64,000 bases of DNA from Climacium dendroides (GCA_950106755.1 OX467082.1:21142001-21206000), one strand, 5' to 3'. Positions 35,426 through 47,845 are shown, numbered from the stretch's first letter. Numbers and translations: made by a program. Notes: generated by a model not told the origin, from the sequence alone.

Positions 35426-38400
35426 ATGGAATACAATCAAATGGCAACTGTTAGGGCAAATGGTCAAGGGGTTCCAATTTCTTTTCCGATTGGTGATTTG
35501 GGATACGTTGTTGTGAGTTCCTCTCGACTAAGTGCTCGCTTTCTTCTTACTGAAAACTCGTTAGATATTGATGAGGAAGTTTTTGATAGTTCAAGTGGTG
35601 AACTCACGCATACTATAGGTCAAGAGCCGATTGTCTCTTCCCCACTGAGGCAGTGGCATCTGCATCCGGGTAGGTATTTAGCATATGGCTTATCCAAATC
35701 CATGGTTGGAGCACCAACTCCAGAAGGTACCACTAGAATATCTAGCACTAGTACTTTTGAGACAGCGTTGCTTAACACTGTAAAGATCGAGCCAAGTGTT
35801 GAGGTCATTGCCATTGATAGTGATGATTCTGATGGTTCATCGCCACCCTATAAAGTTCTACGACCAACTCTGTCTTTAGGAGTTCATGGGGCATCCTTAT
35901 CTATCTCGCTTACTCCAGTCTTAGGAACACCATCCTCAACTTCTCGTGGATCCTCTATTATTTCATGTCTACAGAAGTTGTGCTACGCCAAAGGTTCTAG
36001 GAATCCGTTTAAGAAGGTCGATTGGAACTCAATTAGAGTCTGTGTAGTCCAATTTGTTTCACCTTTGTTCAATGGTGATGTGATATTTGAATTACCACCC
36101 GTCGGAGATGTTTCGGGAATTAACAGTCAGGCTAAGCTTCTCACCGGAATGGAGAAACGCTACGATGGTCACGTTTGGACAAATCTTCATACGACAAATA
36201 TAAAGAATGCAGACGGTCTGACATTTCGGTTGGCATCTTGCGTGGGCCACCTACGATGCGACAACCCGAGTTGTGACTACCTAACTCGAAAGCACCGTGT
36301 AGCTCTTATCAACGAGACTGAATGGGATGGTTGTTCTCCTGCTCCATTTGAGGTTTGTGCCATTCCTCCTATTGGTTCCACTATCACATGCAAGATTTGT
36401 GCGACTGCTCCATCGTGTATTGGTAGTTGTCTTGCGAAAATATATTATGTAGTTGGGTCACAGGATATGACTCGGGCTTGTGTTCATTTCGGTATTCACA
36501 ACCACCCTGTGAAAGATGGAGACTGCCGGGACTCCAAGGAGAGAACTCGGTCCTTGATATCAGACCAAGTTGAGCGGAACCCCTCTGGAACAAATTCCGC
36601 TATTGTCTTGGAGGCTAGCAAGGAGTTCCTTGGAGAGATGCTACTTCGAGCCGAAGGAGCTACGCCTACCCCATTCGGATTACAAGAATTAATGCCTGTT
36701 TTGGAGAAATGCAAATTCATGAGTTCCCCAAGTATTCGCAATGAAGTTAATACATTCAAGTACTTCCGCCGCTTTGGAGTCATGGACAGCATCACAAAGC
36801 TTCGTGGCTGCAGCAATTGGGCTTTTGTACAAGAGAACAAATTCCCTGGATAAGGATCTGACTCTGACAAAGTCTTCGTGTTCAAAATGTCGGAGGTTGG
36901 CCCTGGAAGTGGCGTAGACTTGGTATCACGTATGCAACCTGGTGGTGACCTTGAGGACGCATGGATCATGTTTGATCATGTTAGGCGAGTGAAGCTCTGG
37001 ACTACAATTACGTGTCATGTTTATGACACGACCTATTGCCGAGTTATGACTATTGCGGTTTGCGATATGCAATCAGAAGATGTAGTTGCCCAATGCGACT
37101 TCTGGAAAAACTTAAACGTCGTGATGGGTAGACATGGAAACATCTTGCCCTATTTTAAAGGCTTCATGGTTGATTCGGCACAAGCAAACTGGAATGCAGT
37201 GCACATTGTTTACGGAAGTGGTGACCCAACAGAGCCCATGCCCAATCGAGAACGTACATGTTTATTTCATTGGACTCAGTCAATGGAGAAACACACGAAA
37301 GCAGACATTCGCAGTGACCTTCAAGACCAACATCGAAAGTTGTGCAAACAATATAAGGATGCAAATTCCTTAGCACAGGCAGAGATTAGGTTTCATGCAA
37401 TTCGAACGTGGTGGCATTCATCTGGAGCCACAACCGAAGAGGGGCTTTGCCGTTTGGAGTTGTGGTTAGCGTTTTGGCACTTCCGGTATAGACAATGGGG
37501 AGCATTCATGGACACTATAAGATTCTTAATCATCCTATCCTTCATTTGTTTGTTTTGCCAAGCTAGGATTCAGATTTTTAGGTTATCTTACATCATTGCT
37601 ATTCGTTTCTTCCATGAATGCTTCCTGTCTTCAATTATTAAAGTACTTCATGTAACAACCCTGCCCTGTAGACGTTCAATCAAGGAAAGAGTGGTACTCT
37701 TTATTTGTAATAGCTTTAATCCATGCTCCACAAAACAGGGACTCACTGAAGATGAACTCGGGCTTGTTCCTACTTGCAACCTCGCGGAGACCGTACATAA
37801 CAAATGGTTGCAACAATCTGGAAAACGTGGCTCTGATTTGTATGTCGCCACTGTGGATGACTATGTTTGGGCGTTCATGCAAATGGTTAGATATTACCAG
37901 TTTCTAAAAGGTGAGAAGCCGGGAACTGGTCCAGGAAAAGAAGAGCTCTTGCTTCGTGTAGCACAGAGATATGCCCAACGTACCGGTAATCCGAAAGGAT
38001 TGAATGATGCCATGGCATCTGTACCAGGTGTTCAAGAGTACTGCACTAGGAAGCCCCATTTGGAAGGCGAGGAAGTTTTTGGATCTGAGAAGCGAATGCC
38101 CAATCTTCCACCTGGTTCTGAATATGATTCACATTGTCCCAACAAAGTGAATTTCTCTCGACCCCGTGTTGGAACAAGGGCCACCCCTGCACCCACATCG
38201 GTCATTTCCTTGGATCGGATTTCTGAAGAATCATGGCCTGTGACGCATGAAGATTATCCGGATTTGTTGGAATCACCTAAGACAAGGTCAATTCCTTCAA
38301 CTGAGGTGGCCTCCCATGTGAAGACTGTTCAAGAAACAGTTTGTGATGAGTCTGAATGGCATATTGCCCACTTGCCTAAGACGTCTTCAAAGGCATGTTT

Positions 38401-39204
38401 TGCATTGCAGGCCATTACGCGAAAAAAGTGTGTTGCAAAGATAGTGCAAGGCAATAGGGGAACAGCTGCACCTACATATACCAGCAGCATGGACAACTAT
38501 AAGAAAAATAGGATTGAGAGAATGCAATTCTTTTTCTGCAATGATGATATATCGCGGTGCGTCAAAGGTTCTCGACGGAAATGGGTTTTATCAAAACCGG
38601 AAGTACCAGACATATGGCCAGTGCAAGTTGGAACCAATCTTACGCCCAAAGAGATCCTAGATCTTCAAAATGCAGGGTTCTATCTTCCGCAGCGTCTTGA
38701 AATTTCCCCTCGTAGGCTATTTGGAAATCATGATCTGCCACCTGATGTTTTGGGACTTCAAGTTCGAGAGTCACCTGCAGAGCACCCTAGCACACGGTCA
38801 AGAAAGAAGATTCGGAGGAATCCAAAAGCACCTACAACAAAGCAAGCAAACAATTGCGCCTCCGCACTTACAATGAAAGCAGTGGTTCGTGAAGTTACTA
38901 TGGTACCGCATCCAGGCTTCGGATGCATCATTGCCCTGGACTCAAGTACACCGCCTGCCATTGAACGTTACATGATCACTGTAAGTGCATTCCTGAATGC
39001 ACTTGCCCTTATTTCAAGGAGATGGCAACAAAGGCTCTAGGAAAAAGAGGGCAATGGGCTAATTGCAAGCACTTGTACTTTTTGTTCACTGGAGTTTGCC
39101 AATTGGATGCAGAAGTAGATCTTTTTATTCATGCTCCAAGCTTTAGCTTTAACGAAGTGAAATGCATACTTCAGAGTGGTATCTTGAAGCTTAAATCCAA
39201 TTAG
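35426..39204 (+). mobile_element. MULE-type transposase with GCM/WRKY-like zinc finger and SWIM, decayed
   Basis: One frame from 35426 to 39040, broken only by TAA at 36851-36853, would give about 1,200 residues. The zinc finger spans roughly residues 271-361, from RCDNPSCDY to CVHFGIHNHP, a WRKY/GCM1 pattern. The DDE core follows: an Asp in YDTTYCRVMTIAV, a second in FKGFMVDSAQANWNAV, then CLFHWTQSMEKH, and LAETVHNKWLQ as the probable third acidic site. At about 38975 the frame shifts, and the SWIM zinc finger (CTCPYF then NCKHLYF) continues to 39204. MuDR transposases have this zinc finger-DDE-SWIM order. Hydrophobic sequence at 37511-37670 looks like a retained intron ending TGCCCTGTAG. 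One stop and one frameshift mean it is inactive as written. Confidence 0.8.
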
Positions 39205-39562
39205 TATACATTTCTACTTCTTGCCGATTGGTGCTAGCATATTGTAGTGTAGCTTTGGATGATGTGCTCCAAACTTGTTTCATGTAAAAATTGTAGTGAG
39301 ACTAAAAGGGCCACTACTTCATTTCAATTGTCATTTGTCCATTGCACCTTGCACTATCATGCATTCGTGCATGATTGCCCATCCACGCTCTCTAGTATGA
39401 TTTGTATATATATCTGGATATAAAATATTCATAGAGGGTTGTTTAGATTGTTATTGATAATTGCAACAAAATAAAATGGCCTTCCCTCGTCCCAATCCAC
39501 TAAAAATGACCTTGCCTGAATTCCCTTTTCACAATGAATGGAGTAGGACAACGGCAAACTTC
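39205..39562. other. 3' flank of the MULE-like transposase
   Basis: No gene seen. Confidence 0.4.
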
Positions 39563-39638
39563 TAAATGCATAAGGTGACCACCTCTAAGGTTCCTCTCGG
39601 TACTGAGAGGTAATCTAGAGGTGGTCACCTTATGCATT
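39563..39638. repeat. nested hairpin with 23-bp perfect arms around a CCTCTC/GAGAGG core
   Basis: The outer arms begin AATGCATAAGGTGACCACC and are mirrored by GGTGGTCACCTTATGCATT. The centre holds CCTCTCGGTACTGAGAGG, another member of the palindrome family seen around the ParB-methyltransferase gene. Confidence 0.85.
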
Positions 39639-41414
39639 CAAAATTCTGCAACATTTATCTAAACTTGCTATGGTTGTAAACCCATTTTTTATTAGCACTA
39701 TCTCATACTAGCATTGGTAGAAGTTATCTTCCCTTGCAATACATATGAGTACTAATTATTGAGTACCAATACATATGACATGATTGCAAACATAATTGAA
39801 ATGCATTATTATCAATAGGAAGTTTGGCAACATGCTAATGCCTTTTATATGATAAATTGGTAAAGTGGTCGCGCATGGATGAACTTAATTAATCACCCTA
39901 AACCCTATCACATGGAAATGATAGCCTAATTCCAAGCCTTCTAACTACGGTTGTTCAATAGTTTAAGTAAAATTGTTCACCTAACCATACATTTAACAAT
40001 ACAATAAGCAGATGTCCATCCAGCAAAAGAAAGTTACCCTAAACCCTAAATATAATCTTCCTAAAAAATTTAACAGATATTCTATAAACAGGCCATGAAG
40101 GCAATCATAAATACCCTAAACCTTGAACCCTCACCTTAGAAGTATGCCTTTCTTTCACCTTTAAAGGAGCAGTTCTACTAGTTCACAGTCTGAGGTCCAC
40201 AATTACATTGAGATCTTAAAACCACAGCTATAGGGGCACACCTAAACCCTAAAACCGTGGTGAAAGGTTATATTATGTGACTTGATACCACGGTTATAGG
40301 TTCACACCCAAATAATCTTTTTGGTGTAGATTTCGGGTCTCCTGTCTTGGATCCACGGTGATAGGTCCATTTTCACGGTCATGGGGGCATGAATATAAAG
40401 TCATCATGTTCTACTTTGTAAAACTTTGGAAGGCCAATCCTTGAAGAAAACAAACTCCTTTCTCCCTTCCATGCCGTTGATCTGGATATGGGTAGGGATA
40501 CTATACATAGACAAATACGATATAATATAGACCCGATCCGGATATGAGAATCAAGATATAGTTCAAATACAATACAAATATAGTACGGTACAGATATGAG
40601 ATACGATATATAGTTCAAATGCAATATAAATACAATACAATGTAGATACAAAATATGAGGTACGGATACGGATATATCCCATATCAAATGTTATCCCTAG
40701 CCCCACCTGAAAATTAGAGAAGGGGGGGAGAGGGGGAAACGAGAAATTTAATATACCAAAAATTTGAGCTTATTGCCTTATTGGTGGGAGGTAGAAAAAA
40801 TCAATTTCATTTTTTTTTGGGAGTGGATAGGGAGACATTCTCACTATCCACTCAAAAGATAGGCCACTAAGCTTTGGCACATGAACCAATAAATTGATAT
40901 AGCATTAAAAGACCGATCCCCTATACAAATTGGTTTGTCATAATCCCACCGTAGAGGTGTCCAATGTCATTGTTGAAGTTACTCACCAACAATAACAAAT
41001 AATTCTTCTAAGTTCAATGAATATAACCCTTCCCTCCATGTGGTCAATGGTCATAAAATATTTTCACACATATTCAAATATTAGTCCACCCTAAACTTTT
41101 GAGGGTAGACTTTTTAAATCCCCAAATTTTTAGACTGGATTTTTTATTACCCCCAAAGTAAGTTGATTTATGGAAAAAAGGTCCAAAACTTATAGTCGAC
41201 TTTTGAAAGTAAACACCCAAATTTAACAAAATAAATAAATAAATAAATACCCTAAAACCGCACCAAATTACAAAAAAAGGCCCTAAATCCATGCTCCATG
41301 CTCCAATTCCACGCTCTACGCTCTACGCTCGTATACTAGCTTCGTTGTAGTGAGTAGTCATAAATTTCAGGATTTTGACAATTACTTTTCCTACAAACTC
41401 TATATTAGTCATTC
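39639..41414. other. intergenic stretch, with a possible hAT-like MITE at 40491-40697
   Basis: AT-rich with scattered AAACCCTAAA words. A segment of alternating GATACGGATAT and AATACAATA words starts TAGGGATA (~40492) and ends TATCCCTA (~40697), which would be short inverted ends of a hAT-like MITE; no clear target duplication was seen. No genes. Confidence 0.4.
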
Positions 41415-42377
41415 ATGTGCACCAAAAATATAAAATCCAGTGTTGGTATGTATTGTTGTACGCAGGATTTACTTATTAGGCACACCTTGGATGTAATGCA
41501 TTGTGAAATGAATTTAGCAAAGAATTTCTTGAAGACAATTACAGGGATGAAGGACACAGTAAAAGTGCGGCGAGATTTAAGAAGAAAGAATATTCATCCA
41601 CATCTGTGGCTCATGCCAAATCCAAAGAGGGGTGGGAAGATGATGAAACCAGCAGCCTCGTATGTCCTGACTGAAGCAGAGTTCTCCAAATTTGCCAGTA
41701 GGATAGAGTCACTGAAGACACCTTCTAGATACTCGTCGTGTTTGGGTCAGCACATTCGAAAGAAGAAATTTGGTAGCCTCAAATCACATGATTATCACGT
41801 GCTCATGCAACAAGTTATGCCACTAGCTTTGCGTGGCTTATTGAAACCAGGTCCAAGAATGGCAATCATGAGGATGTCAAAGGTATTTCGGAGGTTATGC
41901 ACAAACGTATATAATCCAAAGCACTTCAATTCCCTAGAGTTGGATGTGGCAGAGAGTATGGCGCTTCTGGAGATGGAATTTCCGCCGTCATTCTTTGACA
42001 TCATGACCCACTTACCATATCACTTGGTACAGCAGTTGGATATGTGTGGTCTAGTGGCTAGCAGATGGATGTACCCCATTGAGAGGTACATGAAGACATT
42101 GAAGGGATATGTTCGAAATATGTCGAGGCCTGAAGCGTCAATGGCGGAAGGTTACTTGAAGGATAAGTGCATTGGCTTTGTCACTGAATACCTCCACAAA
42201 TTCGATGTTGTGCACAAAAGAGTGTGGGATGAAGATGAGGAATACGGGGATGCTGAGGAGGTTCTTGAAGGAGCTGGACGAACGTACATGATGGACGCAT
42301 CGCTACGCAACCTCGCTCATCAATACATTCTGAACAACGCAACTGTAATGCAGCCGTGGCTCATGTATGTACTGTGA
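41415..42377 (+). mobile_element. CACTA (En/Spm) transposase gene, DUF4218 part
   Basis: A 320-codon frame with the standard DUF4218 features. It opens in HTLDVMHCEMNLAKNFL and contains FGSLKSHDYHVLMQQVMPLA. It closes with SRWMYPIERYMKTLKGYVRN and RPEASMAEGYL. The N-terminal Tnp2 catalytic region is not upstream, so the gene is 5'-truncated or its first exons were lost. The DUF4216 part is 2.3 kb downstream, after an insertion. Confidence 0.9.
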
Positions 42378-42599
42378 CTCTAAACCTACATCATTTGAAT
42401 TTTTCAAAAGCCTAACAGAAGTCTCCAGTTCTGGTTGCTTTTCAATGTCTCAATGATAGAGCTTGTGATGCAATGATTTTTCAGTGACAATATAGTCATT
42501 CTTGTAGAAAATGACTGTAGCATTGAGTGCCTTCACAGTCATTTCTAGAAGCCTGCACCATTCTATCTTCACTATGTCAATATATTCTACATACTAGGG

Positions 42600-44510
42600 G
42601 TCCAAACTATTGTCCCACTATCATAGCACAGAGTAAGTAAATTCCCTGTTATACCCTCAAAAATCACCTTAGAATATAACTTGATGACCTTAAAGATCGA
42701 ACCCACGAGATCCTGTGAAGTATCTAGCCTTATTAAGCGATTAAGCCTAGTCAGCTTTTCCTTTCCTAAAATCCGGTCCTAACACAAGAACCGGAAACTT
42801 CCCGAACACCCAGAAAACCCCAAACTGGATTACTTCCTACTTCCGGTTTGGCCCGTCAAACAGATTCTCACTATCCAGGAATCCGCTCATATCCGGTCTT
42901 AGACTAATCCGGTCCTAATATAGGAACCGGAAACTTCCCAAACACCCAGAAAACCCCAAACCGGATTACTTCCTACTTCCGATTTGGCCCGTCAAACAGA
43001 TTCTCACTATCCAGGAATCCGCTCATATCCGGTCTTAGACTAATCCGGTCCTAAATTCCTCTCCGAACTAATCCGCTCCGGATCAACTTTCTAGTCTCTT
43101 ATCCTCTCCCGGTTTGGTTTTGCCTCTGTTTCACCATCAGAGGGGTCGCCTCTTGGATTTGAGAGTGGTAGGCCCACCACTCCTCCCGTGGATTATAGTG
43201 ACTGGAGACCCACTTCCTATCTTCCTATCTTCCTACTCTAATCCGGATCCGGTTTGGTCCTTCACAGCAATCCGGATGGCAATCCGGATCACAGGTCACA
43301 CAAAGACCTCCCGTACGATCCTCTCATACTACAACGACCTCAGCACTCGTCCCGATCCGTACGAAGTCAGGTGGCTGTAAGTGTATCCGCCCATGCCATC
43401 ACTCACCAAAGTCCTTTCCGTTTTACCACTCATGGTGGCGAGACCTCACAGAAGATCGGATGCTCAACCGGAATTCCCATCCGGGAGACTTAGCGTGATC
43501 AAGGACTCCCTCCCTAACCACCTAATCCTAACAACGGCTTTCTCACCCGGAAATCCTAAACTCCAGCTATATTGAGGGACCAGAATTCACTCCCAACTCT
43601 TGACTACCCACTCACATGCACATAGACCAGGAACTAAGATACCAAAGGGGACAATCCTCCAACACACTCGCACGCGTCAACCTGATTCCCTGTCACACAC
43701 CACTGCCACGCTTGGGAGAGAAGTATATACAAAGGAAACAATAGAAGACGAGAGAAAGTTTGCAAAAGAAGGCCCACGCCACTCCCGCAGGGACTGGCTT
43801 ATATACATTTTGAATTTACAAGGGCGCAAAAAGCCCGCGAAAGCCCGCCGCCATTCTGGCGGAACTTCCGGTTGACCTAACTAGCTCTAACTGGATCCCC
43901 AATCCGGTTCACCTACCAATCCGGTTGCAGTCCGAATCCGGTTTCAGTCCGAATCCGGTTTCAGTTCTGATCCGGTTTTAGTTCGAATCTGCAATTCCGG
44001 TTTTAATCCTACTCCTAAGTATTTACAATTCTACCTCACTTTCTCCTAGCCACACGTCTTGTTCCTCTCTTTTCACCCTCTGATCTCAACCGGAAACCTG
44101 CAGGCCATAGGAACACGAGGAGAAGAGGCGCACCAACAACCACACTCCGGCTCCAACTTTAAGGTACACAGTTGAAAAGCACAAGGCACGCGCACAACAT
44201 TCACAGAAGGCGAAGATGGCAAAAGGGACTGAGATTGGGGTGACCAATCGTTATATACCCCTAATTCCCTAAGACACATCAACATGACCGTTTTCGATCC
44301 GGTTCATGAATCCGGTCCAGGTAGTGATCCGGTCCGTCCTAATTCGGTCAGACCAAAATACGGATAAGAATCCGTTTCCATTCTGTCACCGATCCGGATA
44401 GAATCTGACCTGATTTACTGCTATCTCTTTGTCGCTAATAAATTCCGGTTTCCTATAATTTCTTAACCGGATCCGGATACCTAGGCATTGGTTTCCGTTC
44501 CGATTTTAAT
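42600..44510. mobile_element. CCGG-rich insertion, unclassified element (possibly a solo LTR)
   Basis: About 1.9 kb saturated with ATCCGG/CCGGTTT words, unlike both flanks. It separates the DUF4218 and DUF4216 parts of the CACTA gene, so it is an insertion or a very odd intron. A TATA-like TTATATACA lies near 43799. No protein domain is seen; frames within it are Pro/Ser-rich and unsupported. Exact ends and target duplication were not resolved. Confidence 0.5.
42771..43060 (+). repeat. 136-bp tandem repeat, two copies and the start of a third
   Basis: ATCCGGTCCTAA recurs at 42771, 42907 and 43043. Copies share ACCCAGAAAACCCCAAAC, CCCGTCAAACAGATTCTC and CCAGGAATCCGCTCATATCC almost without change. 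Confidence 0.9.
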
Positions 44511-44657
44511 TAATTCAAAGAAAACCAAAAATTTGAGTTGCGACACCCACGCATACATTGATCAATTGTATGTATGTTGTATACTGTGCATTGCATCTTT
44601 CTCCTGTTTGCTTGATTTGATCAACGTCCATGCAAAAAGTGGCAAGCAGAGTGTGAG

Positions 44658-45353
44658 GTGAATGAGGCAGTAGAATGTTTTCAAGAATGGGTGCCGCGGT
44701 ATGCAAGTAGCGAGAGCATTGATGTCTCGAATGTGGAGGATGTGGACAGAATGCTACTTAGCCGTAGATCGTCACAGAGAGCAATACGATATACACGCAT
44801 GAAGGCATTTGGAAACCACTACCGAGTAGAGGACGACGTATCTGCTGCAATGTTGACATACGATAGCGGAATTGCATCTGTGTTTCAAGTGCCCACGGCC
44901 GACGCTCGGGATGTGGCTGTCAACTATGTTGAAGTGCTGAAGGATATTTTGAAGTTGGATTATGGGCCTTTAAATGCACCCATGGTGCTTCTTCGTTGTG
45001 AATGGATGAAGAAATCGGATAATCGAGGAAGTCCCACATATGTTCGTGATGACGCTGGTTTCTTACAAGTCAATTTTCGACACAAGCTACCACGCATGGC
45101 TGAACCCTTCATCTTTTCTAGCCAAGCCACCCAAGTATTTTTCTCCGACATTGTAGAGCAACCTGGGTGGAAAGTTGTTTTGCGAAAAGAAGCTTGCTCA
45201 TGGAGGGAGGTCGTGGAGCCACCAGATGTGTTCATCACAACGACGATGGAATCTACTGGCCTCACAGCTCTAGAGACTATGCCTGCCAGGCCCATCCACG
45301 CTTCTCTGGTGGGGGCTATAGAATTATCTACACAGGACCATTTGATAGCATGA
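44658..45353 (+). mobile_element. CACTA transposase gene, DUF4216 part
   Basis: A 231-codon frame with VLLRCEWM, a DDAGFLQVNFRH segment, and SSQATQVFFSD followed by GWKVVLRKE, the DUF4216 signature. It is homologous to but distinct from the copy at 4.2-5.0 kb. It lies in the same orientation as the DUF4218 part upstream and ends in TGA, about 600 bp before the element's right end. Confidence 0.85.
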
Positions 45354-45479
45354 ATAGAGTATTAGAGTGTTCTCTCAAAAAAATCTACATGCATCACATA
45401 TTGTATTATTTACTGGACAGCGTGACGCACACTAATTTATACAATTGTGGGTTCTATACAATTCTATGTCTGATTGGAA

Positions 45480-45951
45480 AATGTTTTTTAGCAATTTTCA
45501 CATTGAGCCACCTGACTAAGTCATTTGTTAGTATTTCCATAGTCAGTTGAAGCACCCTGTCTATGACTAAAATATGACTGTAATAAAATAATTCCTTTAT
45601 AGAATATCATAATAGAAAAGTAATAATTTGAATTTCCACGGTGTCTTATTGGCAGTCATTCGTTAGTTCTATCGGCACTCGACAAACATTCTAATCACTG
45701 TAGTATGACTACAGGTAGTCTACATCAGCTATAAGGCAATTGAAGACAGACTGAACTGTAGATGATACCAATTCTGGTCGCCGATTTCATCTGGTTGCCA
45801 TTCGTTACTGTAGGAAGTGACTACTAAATGACTGTGGCCCTTGACAGGTCAGCTTTGGCGCCATTTTTGCGATGGGTAGTCATTTTCCAGTAGCGTTTCA
45901 GTCACCAGTCATTTCTAGTTTGGTCACATTTGGCCCTGTTTTCTACTAGTG
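45480..45951. mobile_element. CACTA right terminal region with GACTG/CAGTC subterminal repeats
   Basis: Contains many AGTCATTT, ATGACTG and CAGTCA words in both orientations and ends CCTGTTTTCTACTAGTG. It closes the element carrying the DUF4218/DUF4216 genes. Related subterminal words occur at 42.4-42.56 kb and at the CACTA end near 57.02 kb. Confidence 0.7.
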
Positions 45952-46139
45952 CTAGTTCTTAAATTTTCAAAATTTTGAATATTTTTATGACTTTTTTTTT
46001 GCCTCTATTCATGAAAAAGTACTTATGGTACATTTAGTTTTAAACTTTCAACATTATCACCATTTTCTGTTTTCAAATTCCATTAATTTTGATTTTTGAA
46101 TATGTTACTTTGTAAAGGCAACATTCTACAATTATTGAT

Positions 46140-46270
46140 TTAAAGTTTCTTCATGTCCTAATGGTATTTCCACCAAAGTACTTTGAGTACTTCAAGTAGT
46201 TAATGTATACTCAAAAGTACACTTGATTTTTGCCGAAAGTGTACCTAGTGTAGTGTGCTTTCACCCATAA
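46140..46270 (-). repeat. dispersed repeat, inverted relative of 5806-5935
   Basis: Reverse complement of the block described there. Shared features include GGTATTTCCACCAAAGTAC, ACTTGATTTTTG and AGTGTAGTGTGCTTTCACCC. Confidence 0.6.
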
Positions 46271-46286
46271 GGTAACAATCAATTAA

Positions 46287-46627
46287 TTATCGTCGAGTTG
46301 AAGATAAGTGTACCCAGAATTGGCCTAAAGTTATTATCAGTTATCGTCGACTCGAAGAAAAGTGTACCCATAATTAGCACAAAGGTATGAATCAGTTAAC
46401 GTTCAATCAAAGATATGTGTACCCAGAATATCCACAAAGGTGACTATCACTTATCATCGACTCAAAGATAACTATACCCAGAAATGTCACAAATGAAAAT
46501 ATCACTTATTGTCAACTCGAAGATAATCATACATACAAATGCCTTCAAGATATGAATCATCGTCGACTTGAAGATAAGCGTACCCAACAACAGACAAACA
46601 AATGCATTATCATCGACTCGAGGGTAA
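46287..46627. repeat. array of seven 21-bp palindromes about 54 bp apart
   Basis: Palindromes of form TTATC-n-TCGA-s-TCGA-n-GATAA start at 46287, 46341, ~46395, 46451, 46506, 46557 and 46607. Most are followed by GTGTACCCAGAAT. Spacers have the same length but different sequence. The third copy is badly degraded. The same palindrome recurs through 49.5-56.1 kb. Confidence 0.85.
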
Positions 46628-47480
46628 ATTCATTCCGGGGTTTAAGTAATTCCTACATTTGTGCTGCAATTTCCGGACTCCAAACATACTACAACATTAC
46701 GAAGACTCAATTGAACAGTAATGCACAAAACCACTTGCAACCAATTGAATTATATCCAATTTACAAAATGATTCATAACACACAAAATACGGTGTACAAA
46801 TATGCCTTACATCTCAATCACAAAGCACATCGGCATCAACAACAACAACTACAACAACATGCAAGACGATGATAGCAAAAAATACTTAAAAATTGGGAGA
46901 ACCTGAAGAGACCTCACTTGACTAAAAAGATCTTGATTTCAAATCCATTCACGCTCAAAACAGTAAGACAATACACACGTAAGCAACAATGTGCAACCAG
47001 AAAAACGGACGGCAACGGAAGAACAGTAGCGCAAAAGAAATTCTTGCATGCATGAAAACTATGCAACAAGGCCAAAACAAAATGCAATAAGGTTCATAGG
47101 AGAGAAGGTTGAACAGTTCTGCAAGGATAGCGACACGGCGCCAGCAACTTCCAATTCAAAAAATCCGACTTTAAGGATAGGGGCACAGATTTGCGGCTTT
47201 CTTTTCCTGATAGCTCTATCGGAAGGTGATATTTTAAGAGGAATCCTTAATTAACATTCGGTCCACAAATTAATGGCGTCGCTCATGAATTTTTGGTAGT
47301 AAACTTGCTCCAAGTTTAGATCATTGCAGCGAGTGGGTCACTACATGCAGTTGACTTTTATAAATGTTGCTTGGTATGAAATGTAGAAGCGGAATTTAAG
47401 TCGCTTCTCAAGGAGTTTCCAGACAGCATTTACGGCCAAGGGATTTATCACTTTCACCTTCACTTCCAGGATTGGACGAT
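46628..47480. other. no gene seen
   Basis: Low-complexity CAACAACAACTACAACAAC near 46840 and otherwise unremarkable AT-rich DNA. Confidence 0.4.
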
Positions 47481-47488
47481 CGATTCAA

Positions 47489-47530
47489 GGTTAGGATTTA
47501 GGGTTAGGATTTAGGGTTTAGGGTTTAGTG
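47489..47530 (+). repeat. interstitial plant telomere-like repeat
   Basis: A short run of TTTAGGG and TTAGGAT variants, the Arabidopsis-type telomere unit. Too short to be a telomere end. Confidence 0.7.
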
Positions 47531-47845
47531 ATGGATCTACTCATGTACAAGGTGAGTTATCTATCCATGCAAGTGGGGTGTTCTTATTAAATAGTATAGC
47601 CATGGATAGATGAAGTATATTTAACTCTATTTTTTAATTGTTTTAGATTTTTAATTATTCAATTTCTTAATTGTTGTAGATTTTTATTGAGCCCATTTCA
47701 AATTTATATGGAAATTTAAGCAAATTCTAGTGACATCAAATTATTTGAAGTGATTGCATGAAGTTTTAAAAGTAGCTTCCAATCAATATCTTCCACAATC
47801 ATGTATAGCTTTGTCTGAAGTCATTTAGTAAGTACAACAATAGGT

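Noticed and set aside
37511..37740. Hydrophobic segment of the MULE frame as a transmembrane domain
   Set aside because: Out of place in a transposase. It ends at TGCCCTGTAG and looks like an unspliced intron that happens to stay open.
38976..39021. Intron at CACT|GTAAGTGC before the last part of the MULE gene
   Set aside because: The supposed intron encodes the SWIM cysteines (CTCPYF) in another frame, so a frameshift is more likely than splicing.
46287..46627. CRISPR-like array (seven repeats, even spacing, unlike spacers)
   Set aside because: Plant nuclear context, palindromic drifting repeats, shared spacer tails and no cas genes; it is a tandem palindrome array.
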